Assembly (NCBI GenBank): GCA_022113835.1
Contig: JAILWY010000014.1
Location: 6,387,501 to 6,451,500, forward strand
Reading direction: 5' to 3'
From: Atopsyche davidsoni
Lineage: Eukaryota > Arthropoda > Insecta > Trichoptera > Hydrobiosidae
Length of the DNA: 64,000 bases
In this document: positions 1 to 12,100 of the stretch, one piece after another
How positions within the stretch are numbered: the first letter of the stretch is position 1
Layout of the letters: every line of letters begins with the position of its first letter
Notes under the pieces: generated by a model
The model's input: only the letters and a program-made list of their open reading frames with translations
Databases searched by the model: none
Told to the model about the DNA's origin: nothing
Translations under genes and position numbers: made by a program

Positions 1-1161
1 GCTTCTTTAAGGCCTCCTCAAAAGACCTTTCACTGTGAGCGCTGACATTCCTGATAATATGAAGTCACAGACACAGTATCGACCGGCTCCTCTGTACAGG
101 CGCAGGCTTCGAGGCGCCTTCCATAAAAACTTCGACCATTTTCCGGGATTTTCCACGGTACAAGTTCTATGTTATTAAATCAATACGTATAACTGGAAAA
201 TATCCCAGCCGCTTCACGGGTAAACAACCGACCCGGCCGTCCGGCCCGGCGCGGTCGCGGCCGGCGCGTCCCGCGGTTCGATGTGGCGTCCTTGCTAGGT
301 ATTTTAGAATACAATACGTATTTTAATTTATTTAATGTATACGTACAATTTTAATTAAGAAAATTAATGAATTGAACCTTAAAAAAAACTTTTAATTTGC
401 TATATTGATTACAATTTCGTGACATGCATGGGACAGGTTGATATAATATTTGATTCAGTCTCGGTTAGATTTCCGGTTCAATGAAAATCCCTAATTCAAT
501 CCCTAACCTGGTAGGTGTAAGAGCTTATGAATTGTTCAGTTTGGTCGAAGACGATCTGTGCTAACATCTTAAAATCAAATTTGACGATGTGCTAAAATAG
601 AAGACTAGTTCTTGGAATTTTTTTGCGTAACAGCCATAATAATAAGATAAAATTTTAAATTACTTTATAACACAAATTTAGATAAAAAAAGTTTTATCTA
701 AATTTAACTTATACTATATTAAGACTTTATTTGATAGGAACAAGTGTCATTTTAAAATCAAATAAAAAATACTTATTTCATAATACGAATCATCACGTTT
801 CAACTTCAGAAATCTAATAATAATGAGAGAGTAGAAGTGATCAATTTTATGTTTGTTTTGGCGTGTCAATGTTTTTAAGTGATTTTAAATATATTTTGTA
901 AGTCTTAAAAATAATATAAAACAATAAATAACCATGTTTTTAAGTTTCACCGAAGATCAAACTTGAAATTTGTGCTTCCTAAGCCGCACAGTTAAATCTA
1001 GCAGAAATAAGTATGTACACCTAATGGACCTTAACTTAAGGTAACAGCTTTGAGTAATTGTATCCGTTGAGCCAATTCGGTCTACCATTTAATGTTCGAA
1101 ACAAACTAGTTCAGTTTGAGGGCGACTTTGCTGAGAGAACACATCATAACATCTTACTTAC
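1..1161. other. Presumed Camta intron, left edge
   Basis: A GC/CpG-rich island at about 60-300, peaking at CCGGCCCGGCGCGGTCGCGG, then AT-rich sequence with the hairpin at 674-705. No gene seen; the window edge cuts the region. Confidence 0.4.
674..705. repeat. Perfect 14-bp hairpin
   Basis: AAATTTAGATAAAA and its exact reverse complement are separated by AAAG. AT-only stem apart from one G/C pair; probably a small foldback relic. Confidence 0.8.
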
Positions 1162-1208
1162 CAACTGCTAAAACGCCTTTGACCACATTCGGAAGCGGTG
1201 CGACTTAC
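1162..1208 (-). promoter_or_regulatory. Candidate recursive splice site with 47-nt RS exon
   Basis: On the minus strand a strong polypyrimidine acceptor, TCTCTTTTTTTGTTCTAG, is followed immediately by GTAAGT at the junction 1209/1208. That is the ratchet-point consensus of recursive splicing in long insect introns. A second strong donor, TTG|GTAAGTAAG, lies 47 nt downstream. The strand matches Camta. The 47-nt interval is not a multiple of three and two of its frames contain stops, so inclusion in mRNA would break the frame. It could alternatively be an ordinary small exon. Confidence 0.4.
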
Positions 1209-3339
1209 CTAGAACAAAAAAAGAGATAATAATTAACATGTATAATTTTCAAATGATCATAGATATCAAATAAGTCCATGTATCCATGTTTGTTATTAAA
1301 TATTAGATTTTTTGGCTTGTTTGATAAATCAATCAATTATAGCCAAATAATAAGGACAATACTCTATGTTTGAACTTCAACGTAAATACTGTAAAATTGA
1401 CTCAATTTAAAAGCGTATAAAATAAAATCACGCTATTCAAAGAAATACATACCATGTATTTTTTTTTTTTATAATTGAATAGTAAAAGCTCAAACATTTG
1501 TGAATAGTTAAGTTAAAATATAAAAACGACACAATTGGTGAAATTAAAGACCAAAAAGTAAATTTTGATAAATGAGACGTCGAGTTAAATAATTCACATT
1601 GAAGGTACTTAACTTCTTATATTTAGGAAACTGTTTTAAATAGTATTTACAGTGTTTTGCGACTTATCCTAGTTTTAATCATAAACCTCCTTTTTTTTAA
1701 ATAAACATGACGTTGACCAATAAATCAACAATATTTCGAAATATTTCTTATTTTAAATTAAGATAAAAACAAAAGACACACATTTTTTGAATAATAAATA
1801 ATAAGATATTTATTTAACAAAATCCGAGAGCTCGCTAAATTAAAAAAAATCACACCTGTACGAAGACAACCTTACTATTTTTAGGTTCTTAAAAATTTCG
1901 AGCATAAATTAATAAAAAGCAATATATTGTATAAGCATTTAAAATGCATGTATAATTTCTTAATAAAAGTAGTTTTGATAAGCAAGTTTGTTAAAAAAAT
2001 ACTTATAATTGATATTAATACAAAGGCCAGGCAGGTTATCATTACTGGGGTAATTTCCAGTACAGGTGGACAAAATAAAAATAGAAAACAAAAAACGACT
2101 GACTTTTTAACATACAAAAATAAATGGAAATTTCAGATTTTTTATTAAGTAACATGAGATTTTTTTATTTTCAGAAGGGCGAAAGCATGTAAACAAGAAC
2201 ATTCGAAAGCGTTAGTCGGGGACATAAATATCCATGTAAACAATGCTATCAAAACAACATAAAGCTCTGGAAACACATTACTTCGTGATACAGGACACCA
2301 TCATATACAAATAATTCCAGAGGTGAATGTAAACAGATTATATAATTGTGGGATTCTCCTGGAATATAAAAAGTAAATATCCATTCCGACAATAAAAATA
2401 TATATTTGTACAAAAATTTTAATTTTTTGTGAACCTTATTTGATTTCAGTTCGGATAAATTATCATATAAATTTATGGTTCTTACAAAGGTTAGTTTATT
2501 TTATCCTAACATAATTGTGTAATTGTTTTATAATTTAAAAAAAACAGATAGTGTTTTATATATATATATTTAAATATTGCAAAACAAAAAAAATATTGTA
2601 ATTAATGATTCGATACAGCGTTTATCGAAACAGTAAATTTATAGTAAACCATTAAAAAAACCAAATAGTATATTTTACATTGCAAAACACTTATTTTATA
2701 CATTGGAGTTTTTTTTTTTCGTGATCATCATATATAATAATAATTAAAACACGGTGACGTGCTAACTAACTAACTTGGCCGGAGTTGGCACTCGGAAACT
2801 CCCCGCGAGAACTCGGACATAACGAGGAGGGAAGTCGCCGTGTTCCTCGAGAGAATTTCAAAGACTTCACTTGCAGTCTTTCAGCGGGTCTGCGGCGCAG
2901 AGCAGGTGAGCAGACTTTAAGAGAGCTTTACAATTGTGGAATGATCCATCAAATGCTCTTTAGATGGTGCACAACTACAATCGTCGTTATAAATCTGACT
3001 TCGACCTTACTTCTATGGTTGCTACACGTTCTAATACGTATCTCAGATTCTCTATATTTTATATACCCATAGTGTTTTAAGCAAAAAGCAAAAAAACATA
3101 AGCGGATATAGAACGAGTAACACAACGAAAAAAACGAATAACACAATTTTGAGCTAATACGTTCGAATGCCGCTTTGTACTCTACATAAAATATCCACAC
3201 AAATAAATATCGGTAGCGAAATACAAATATTGTTTCTATCATGATCCATCCAAGAGTATTGTTGACGAAGTATCGAATTTTTTATTTTAAAAAACCTTAC
3301 CCGTGGATGGGTTAAAAATAATACTATCGTGTGTTTGTT
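1209..3339. other. Presumed Camta intron, 1.2-3.3 kb
   Basis: AT-rich; one island at 2760-2920 (contains CTTGGCCGGAGTTGGC and TCTGCGGCGCAGAGCAGG). A short open frame there is not supported as a gene. Confidence 0.4.
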
Positions 3340-3432
3340 AAATAAAAACACTCCATGTCCTTGAATGGTATTTGAACCGACGACAACCTGTTGCGTAAGA
3401 GATCGATGCGAACTGAACCAAGTCACTCAACC
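3340..3432 (-). mobile_element. tRNA-like SINE candidate
   Basis: On the minus strand, an A-box-like TTGGTTCAGTTCG is followed about 30 bases later by GTCGGTTCAAATACC, a near-consensus B box, preceded by TTGAGTGAC. The following sequence is T-rich. Spacing fits a tRNA-derived SINE head or a decayed tRNA; no second copy was found in this window. Confidence 0.4.
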
Positions 3433-3683
3433 GGACACGGTCCTTTTTTAATATATAACAATCGTAAACACGATATTACTTTCATAGTTTTGTGTAATAC
3501 CTTAGGTGGAAATTTTTATAAACTTTAATCAAATAGCCTTTTAAATTGTACTATTTTATTCAATTCAAATGTTTATATGTAATATTTAAAAATTATGTGC
3601 CAATTTATCTTAGCTAGCCAGACAAAAAATCTACCAGAGTTTTCCCTTTCAACCAACATAGATATTCTTTTCTTTATATATTG

Positions 3684-3722
3684 CCAATACCAATGAGTAT
3701 GTTACCTCATCGGTATTGGAAA
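3684..3722. repeat. Hairpin at the edge of a repeat-like block
   Basis: CCAATACCAATGAG and CTCATCGGTATTGG form an imperfect inverted repeat (one mismatch) around a short loop. It precedes a GC-richer block at 3730-3960. Confidence 0.6.
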
Positions 3723-3729
3723 AACTCTG

Positions 3730-3960
3730 TGATGTAGGATTTCAGTGACTTGGCAAGAAGGCAAATTTCGGAATAGTAGCATGCCGAAAAACCTCACAAC
3801 TACCTTCTATGCTTTCAGCTACTCGCTTACCTGCCTCTTCCCTCGCGACCCCTAACTCAGTCTGCGAGTTGTCGGGGTGAGTGAGGCTAATGACTCCTCT
3901 CTCAGATCTGGGCTTAGATGTGTGCCGCTCGCAAAATAAATACGAAAAGCTGGATGATTC
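3730..3960. repeat. GC-richer block, probable old interspersed repeat
   Basis: The block contains GTCGGGGTGAGTGAGGCTAA and CAGATCTGGGCTTAGATGTG, which look like interspersed-repeat sequence from memory of lepidopteran genomes, but no boundaries or ORF can be set. On the minus strand it also holds a strong donor-like GCAG|GTAAGC at about 3830. No second copy lies in the window. Confidence 0.3.
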
Positions 3961-6900
3961 GACCTAAGTCGCATATAATCCGTGTGCACATTATACATTT
4001 GCATAGGGTTTTGAAAAAACATTGATATAATTTTGCAATTAAAGTTTTACAAAATAATACAGATAATAATAATTATCACATTCAGCGTAATAAATTGAGC
4101 AGCTGTTGTGACTTTTTGATAGTCGCTATCATGTGTTAACTATTTCCATTGAAAATAAATAATTACGCCTAACGAGCAACCAGATATTAGCATAAATACT
4201 TAGATACGTATGCATGGTAAACATCTTCATAAAATACAAAGCGGTTAAGCAATCGATAAACATCTGTGCAAAAAGACTACTTTCCATCAGATAAATGCAA
4301 ACAAATCTAGAAACATCCATCCGGGCTTATCCGGCCGTCGCAGTTTTCATCGGAAGTAACATTTCCGTGGCGTGCCTGAACGCCATTTTAAATTCGACAT
4401 ACACAAGCGCCCGTAAAAGTTTGTAAAACGTATTGCTTTAATTTCGATAATTGGGGAGAAACCATTCGCGCGCCGCCAACCGCGAAAAAATTAACAGCCG
4501 AAATCCGAACTTGAAACATTTTTGGTTTTATTTTTAAATATTGAGGCTAGTAGGTTTTACAGTTTTTATGGGTTTTTTTTTTCATTACAGTGTAAATAGA
4601 ATTTTACGATAACATTTTTCTCGCACGATATAAATTGAAATTTTAATAAAAATAACAGAAGTTATTATTTCCATAACATTATTCTAAGCCGGGAAAGGGT
4701 ATGTGAAAAAGAATGTGCTTTTTTTAAATATATATTAAAACAAAAAACGTAAGCTGTTATAAAAAATTTATAAATATTTGATTGGTAGTATTGAATGATT
4801 TTTGTGATATTTGTATTGGTGTATTTATAATTGTTTCCGAAGAGATTTTTCACAGATGCAAATGAAAAACTTTTAGGATAAGCAAAACATTTATGAAACT
4901 ACTCTTTCAAGAAGAACCGCGAACTACATTTACCATTCACACCCGAGTCCAAATAAATTCAATTCCCATAGATAAGAGTAAAGTTTAGCGTCGGCCGACA
5001 ACGCCACACACTCAACAGCCATAAAGCAAAAGTTTTGGAAGAACGGCCAGGCTAAATTAGCACCTCGCGTGCCGGCCACAAGAGCGATAGTGCGATGCGC
5101 CGCCTTGGCAGGATAGAAAAAGCCAACGCTCAATGCTGCCATACGTATAAAATATAGCATAACCTTGATTTCACGATATCTTCGCTTACATTTTATGTGA
5201 ATTCTTATGCAGATAAAGTACTTTAGTTAATTAAATGCTTAAAAAAGTCTACAGTTTCCGGTGAGCTCGCAAAAATATATATTTTACGAAGGAAAGCTGA
5301 GATTGCTCGTGTACTTATGAATATTTTTTGAAAACCGTTTGAATATATATTACAATGGCTGTCAGAAACTTGAATGGAGAAAGGAAGAGCGGAACCTTAG
5401 GCATAGAAAATATATGATAGAGTTAAATCAATATTGATTGATTTAGACTTCTCCGCTCGTACAATTTATCTCAAATACATAATACTCCTTACTTCTTTTG
5501 AATATTACGAAGCCATTTTTTACAGACTCATATCGAGGTCTATCTTTGCATACCATTCGTACTCAATAATCGCTTGGCATTTACCGAAAATCGCTTTTTT
5601 AGAATAAAAATACGAAATAAAATTTAAAGCTGTTGAAAAAACTGTAAATTACACCATTAGTTTATTTATATCTAAACAAAAGAAAATTATACCGGATTTC
5701 GACTTTTTTCATTTCGTAAAATAAAATGCATAACTCTTGGCTTAAAACATAAAAATAAATTGCGAAATGTAATAGTAATGTGGACGAAATATAAAAAGCA
5801 GGTAGTCATAATCGTTTACCCACGAACCCGATTCTCAAAATCGCCAATATTATGAATGCATACTATAAAATTAAATACATTTGTAAAAAAAAAAAAAAAA
5901 GAGGTACATTTATCTTGACGAAAATGGCGGGTCATCCCAATTCCTAAGCGTCACTTCATATTTAGAAAGTTGCCATTTCTAAAAATAAGACAAGAGACGG
6001 GAAGGCAAGTATGAATGTGCCACGATGGTGTCGCTTCCATCACTCCACGAGGAACGATCACGTTTGGAGATAGTGTAATATTTATAATAATATTACACGA
6101 AACAAAAATTTCAATTACATCATTAAATCATTTTTAATAATTTCTGATTTACTGTGAGGTATGAAGTATTTGGTACAAAAACTCATTATTTGATTAATTG
6201 ATATATGTTCTATCAATATCTAATACTTTTTTTTGTACTGTTAAATAATTTTTTTTTTGTATTAATCAGATAAAAAACACAGGAATGAAAACAAATGTGT
6301 TTAAGCATAAACAAAAAATACAATTCACGCAACAGTAATGATTTTATTCAAAATAAAGTAATATTCAATTTGAATATACAGAACTTGCCTTCCGGGCGTG
6401 TCATGTTGTTAAATGTCTTCGTTAAATTATTTAATGAACATTTGTGTAGGTTGTCTTATTTGGGATATAATTAGCATTTACAGTTCCTAAACATCGGGGT
6501 GATAATGAGAGGGGGTAGGTTTCGATGATTGAATTCGCGCGACTCTTCCGGGCGTCGTCGTTGCTCCGCGGGGACACCCTTTCAGGGGCGGCCAACTCGC
6601 CGACTCGCTCACTGAGCAAGCTCCTGCCAACATTTATTACGTTACGGCCATCTTGATCGTTTGCTTTTTGAAACGTGAACCGCGTGTTTTATTTTATTTT
6701 GTAAAATTAATTCATAGCTGTTTAAAAATGGCAAGTTTTTTTGCTGGTGTACTCATTTCTTCCCTCGCTGTGAAATGTTACTTTTTTTAACTTGTATAAC
6801 ATTATTTTGAAACTCTATTTATTTTATAATTATTTCAAAAATAGTTTTCTAAATATAACTACGGTGTAAATAATGTTTGTTATTTAGATCAGTATTATAT

Positions 6901-9037
6901 ATATTACCAAGCCTCGTCATGTTTATATTTATATTCAACTTGCTCACCGTTGTAGGGGTTTTGTGGTAACTTCCTTATATTACATAATATGAATACATAA
7001 ACACGTATATTACAGTATAAGTAATAAACTTTCTTCGTATTTCAATGTAGGATAATAAAAACATAACCTTGAGCTCTAAAGGTTTTTTTTTATTATGGCA
7101 GGAACAAAATAGGTCTTTTGACGATGTCTTCAAAGGCATGCAGAATTTTTTTATGTTATCCAGAGCTTCATAAGATAACTCTATTTAATTAGATAAAAAA
7201 GCGAGTTACTAGATTAAAATAATTTTGCTATTTACGTGGAGTTTAAAACATAAAATATACATTTTAAATATTTGGAATAGAAAAAAATGTATTTATATAA
7301 AGTAAATAAGATTTTTTTTTTTTTTTCATTAACTTATTTCACTTTATTTACACTTACTATTGGTGTAAATAGAAAAGACAAGATTTGATGTGATCTAAAT
7401 TCAACTATTCGATCATTTGTGTTGTTTAACATTTTATTTTTTGACCCGGCTAGTTTCACCAACATGCTAGGTTGGCATCTTCGTGCACTCTGCTTTAAAA
7501 ATAATAATATAAAAAAATAATCATTATAAAGTTTAATTTGATGTAATAGATTTTTGGTTTTCGAGATTTTTCGTATGCAATATTTATTCTCGTGCAGTTA
7601 AGAAATGTTTGATTAAGTTAGGAACGTAGCATATATAAAAAATACATATATTTTTATACAAAGTAATGTTTTAGGATTTTTTCTTTTAGGCAGCGTACGC
7701 GCTTTGGCCAGGTAAGTACATAGAAGTTTATCAAAGTTGTCCCCAGGGGCGGAGCGGGCGGTCCATTAGAGCCCCCAGCCCCCAGCCTCCAGCCCCCGCG
7801 AGGGCCGCTCCGGACCTGGATTTCGGGTGACAGAGTGCGAGCCCGTGATGAATTGTTTCGAGAATGAAAAAAATAAGAAAAAAATAACATACTATTTTTC
7901 GTGTGTTTTCCTGATATTTTTCCTATTTTAGTAAAGCGCCATTTAATTGTGCACAACACAAAAGTATTTTTGAGTATGGAAATACATAAGTTAAAGATAT
8001 TTTCTTTCACAAGCGAAAGACGAATTATTTATAAATAAGAATATGATGTCGAAATGTAAGCGTACTTGAGACCAAGTTTTTTTTCTTAGAGCATTATAAA
8101 AAGAAACAATAAATCAAACTAACTAAATTATTGCTTAGAAACTGATTTTTTAATTTTGAATTAATATTTCTATAAAAAATATATGTTGAACAAATGAGTA
8201 AAGAAAATTCATTCTTATATTATATAAAAACACATAATAAATATTTCAAAAGTAATAAAAAATATACATAAAATAGGTACTCCTACGGTTGTTTTCGAGA
8301 ATGTAAATAAGGCATATGTAGAAAATAGTTTCAAGGAAACGTGGAGCAAAACAAAAGTGGTAACTAAATAAATAAGGAGTCGAAAAATTATCACCGTCGA
8401 ATAATACGGAATTAAAGAAAATTACGCTGCGATCAATATCAAACAATGTGGCTTGTATAATTTAAATACATAAATACAGGTTCAGGTTCGCGGGCAGCGA
8501 GGGCAACAGCTCTCTCTGGGGAGAATATCGAGAATTGTAATTTAAGATTTCACACACCGGCATACATTCCAGGAGTCGAGTCCAGTACGCAATATTACAC
8601 GGTCACATATTATTTATAGAATAAATCAAAAATATCAAAGAAATAAAACCATTTACTAGACTCTGACGAATCGTTTTATTGTACGTGTGATTATTTGCTT
8701 TAACCATGAACTGTATTGCATATATAATACTGATTGTATACACGAACAAATATATTGAATTCATGCCCTGGTTACAGGAGAGAAAGTGTTATCTTTATTT
8801 CAATTTAAGTAAGGTGTCAATTTAAACACATAAAGTTTTATTTATTGATATAATAAATCATAAAATAGTAATTACTACTCAGTCAAGTGAAGAGAACACT
8901 TCGATATAGTCGAAAATCAATTAAAACGTATTTAGAGTCTAATCTTTTTAAAAAGTGACAGTTTAAGACGAGACGAAGGTGTAAACGTATACCGTTCAAG
9001 AATCTCGTCGAGCAGTGCTCATTTACGTTTCGGAAAC
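3961..9037. other. Presumed Camta intron with GC islands, 4-9 kb
   Basis: AT-rich background with islands at about 4310-4500, 4915-5160, 5925-6060, 6520-6680 (ends in GCCATCTTGATCG), 7690-7850 and 8470-8600. None carries a supported coding frame. A 22-base exon-like interval on the plus strand near 7688-7709 is probably chance. Confidence 0.4.
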
Positions 9038-9163
9038 ATGGAGGCAACGAAAAAAGGCAAAAGACCCCCTGACGCCATCGAACGTGAAATCTTGCTGCGC
9101 GTCTATGGGCTCATAAAAGACGGCGACGCTAAGAGGAGACGCTACAATGCTGAGCTGTATTAA
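9038..9163 (+). other. Small unrecognised ORF, possible gene relic
   Basis: A 41-codon frame starting in a fair context (GGAAACATGG): MEATKKGKRPPDAIEREILL, then a basic stretch AKRRRYNAELY and stop. The next 140 bp stay GC-richer than surroundings and read as broken open frames (for example LCQDGLWGLTLQDD). It has the composition of a decayed coding sequence, possibly of a mobile element, but I do not recognise the family. Confidence 0.25.
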
Positions 9164-12100
9164 CTGTGCCAGGATGGACTATGGGGATTGACGCTGCAGG
9201 ACGATACGATACTGATTTAGGACGACAAAGTGTAGTCAAGAGCATCTGTGCTTTGGGCGAGATGTACTAAGGACTAGCAGCATTGATCAAGAGAGCATTT
9301 TTTTTTATCAAAAAGACCACATAGGAACTACTACGGTTTGTAGCGCCAATGATGATAATTTTGTAAGAAATTCTAATAGTAATAAAATTAAATTGATTAG
9401 TATTCGATCGATAAGCATGAAACTAATTCTAGGCTCGAATGATCTATACGGGGATTACTCGATCCATGTCAATTAGACAAAGCAGACCGAGTGAACTGAG
9501 CAAAACCAAAGCTCGTTTAAGGCATATTAACAAGACAGATTAGATATTGTCAGTTCTGATCAAAGCTTCTGCAGGCTACGTTAATTGGTTGCCGTCTGCT
9601 GAACATACCCAAGCTTCCGATTGGATTCCTACATGTCTCTGAACTTCGATTAACCGACACCTTAATAACCACTGTGCTCGACAATTTCTCAACACCCGAG
9701 TAATTCTAATTTTATTTTTTTACTCAAAACCATAATGTGACATTTAACATTTGTAAATATATACGCGTATATGACCGAGATTCATATTAAAAATGTGCAC
9801 GCAATCACGAGGACATAAACTTATTTTGTGTTGGTGGGTAGTGTATAAATTTTACAAAACAAACTACCAAATGTATTTTTGAAGAATCAATTATTGTTTT
9901 CTGCACGTCGTAATGGAAATATTACACCCATTCAAGCAGGGTGGTAGAAGACGTCGTGTTTTTTTTTTAAATTTACTTTTTGCTCTCAAAATAAGACAAC
10001 GCTCATTTCATTATTTTTATTTGAGCTTAGTATACATGTAGTATCACCCGAATCAAATGTACAGGGAGAAGTTAAAATCACCCTGTTTGCTGGAGATACA
10101 ATTACCTAAGTTCCCCAGACAAAATAAACTCCCGAGACGCTTCAGTTTTACATAATACGACGCCATAAACTTAATGTTCCTCTTACAATTATACCGGGAG
10201 CGTACACACAATAACGGCGTCACAATGAGAGTTATTACATCCCGTATCTGCGATGCTCGTATCTCGCGTCCCGCAAGGCCCGGGCGCGGCGGGACACGTG
10301 CCGGGCCTCGGGCCTCGGGCCTCGCCACAGCCCCATCGCGTGTATTGACAGCGAGCCCAGAATATCACTTAATATCATCTGTCATAAATTAGCGTAGATC
10401 CATCCCCCGCTTCGTGACATTGCGATGGCAAAGTCGTTAAATTTTACAGCATATACGTAATGACACTATTCAGGGTACAAATTTCTTTACGCGGTTTTAT
10501 AGCGCTCGCTATTTTTTGGGTCGATTTGAAGTGAACTATTCCCTTGACCCAATGACGGTTCCCGGCCTGAAACTTCAAGAGTGCGATTATATCAAATAGT
10601 TTTGCACGGAATAAAGTTTCTCTGAATTGTTTTAAGGAGAAAAATACAACGCTGAGAATAAGATGAAAATATACATTTCGTGTTGTTTTGGTAAGCTCAC
10701 AGTTGTTTTTACTGAAAGGTTTACTATTTATAATTAACAGTTGCAGTAAATTCAGGATTACGTAAAATACCTAGAGTTAGTTATTGTAAGTATTCCAGGA
10801 TCGGTTATTAATGTGCTACAAACTGTTTTATAAGCATGAGTCTCGTATGTTGGTTAATTGTAATTTTTTAAATATGTTTACAGGAAGCTTTTTAAGCGCA
10901 ACGTATTCAATCTCGATGACATCTCCGAAATCTATAATAATTGAGTTAATATAAATCAAACCCAATATTGCAATGGATTATTAAACATAAATGGTAATCA
11001 TACCCACCTAGACACAATGCTGTCGGTAACGACAATAACAGGAAACGGCAAGGACAAAAATATATCTAGAGCATAATATAACCCGGGCGCCCATTGAAAG
11101 CAAATTCGGCAAGCGAGCCAACTTGCTTTCATGAAACTAATCGATTCTTAGTATGTGTGTGCTGTCTGTAAGAATCAAATATCAGACTGTAAAAAAAACA
11201 ATTTCAAAATATTATTTCTTATTTTTTTCATTATGTTTCTTACCGTAAAATAAGTGAAGGCACATATGTACATAAGTAGCGTTTGGAATGTGGTAATGTA
11301 AACGCAAAATATGGATCCGTTTTTTAATGGGACGCATCTACCCGCGCGCCGCACGATCTAAGGCCTGGCAGAATATTTCATCAGGCGACGCTGAAACGTC
11401 ACGTGACCCGGGCCGCCAAGGCTGCAATCATCTGGAAGTGTACCGGGAAATGTTACAAAAAACCCTGATCGGAGATATCAAATTACAGCGCCGAGGTGTT
11501 CACAAACAAATTCAAAAATGTAAAAATTCCAATACGTTACGAAAAAAAAAACTTTTAAAATAATTTTTTGCAAGAGATACTTTATGAAGTAATATTATGT
11601 TCATTATCCGCCTAGTTTCTTCGAGAAAAATTTAATTTATTTTTATGGAATCATATGAATTAAAAGTGATAGTCAGGGTAATAAATACTACGATGCAAAA
11701 CAAGTCAGGTAAGAAAGGTTAGACGATATAATTTTTTACATCAGTGATATGAACCGGCACAAAAGAAGGATCCTAACCAAAAGAAAAATAAATACATTCA
11801 GACACTCGACAATTTACAATCTCCGACAAAAGACATGTAATCAATACAAATAGTGTCTCCGGGAGGGTCTCCTTATCCCTGGCATCGGATAATAAAAGTC
11901 TCCCCGCCGGCCGCGTCCGGGGCTGCGCGTCGCCGCTCCTCGAGCATTACAGCTAGACATCAATTGTTACGATCTGAGGTCTGCGAAGAGCCCGAGTTAC
12001 TAGATTAAATTCATACCAGACCGTGAGCAGATGAATGGAGTGTGGGTACGGGAATGTCCCCATACACTGGGCCGCGTGCACAAACAGCGAGCGCGTTCTG

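Noticed and set aside
7688..7709. 22-base plus-strand microexon (TTCTTTTAG ... CCAG|GTAAGTAC)
   Set aside because: Sites are plausible but isolated on the strand opposite to Camta, with no neighbouring exons.
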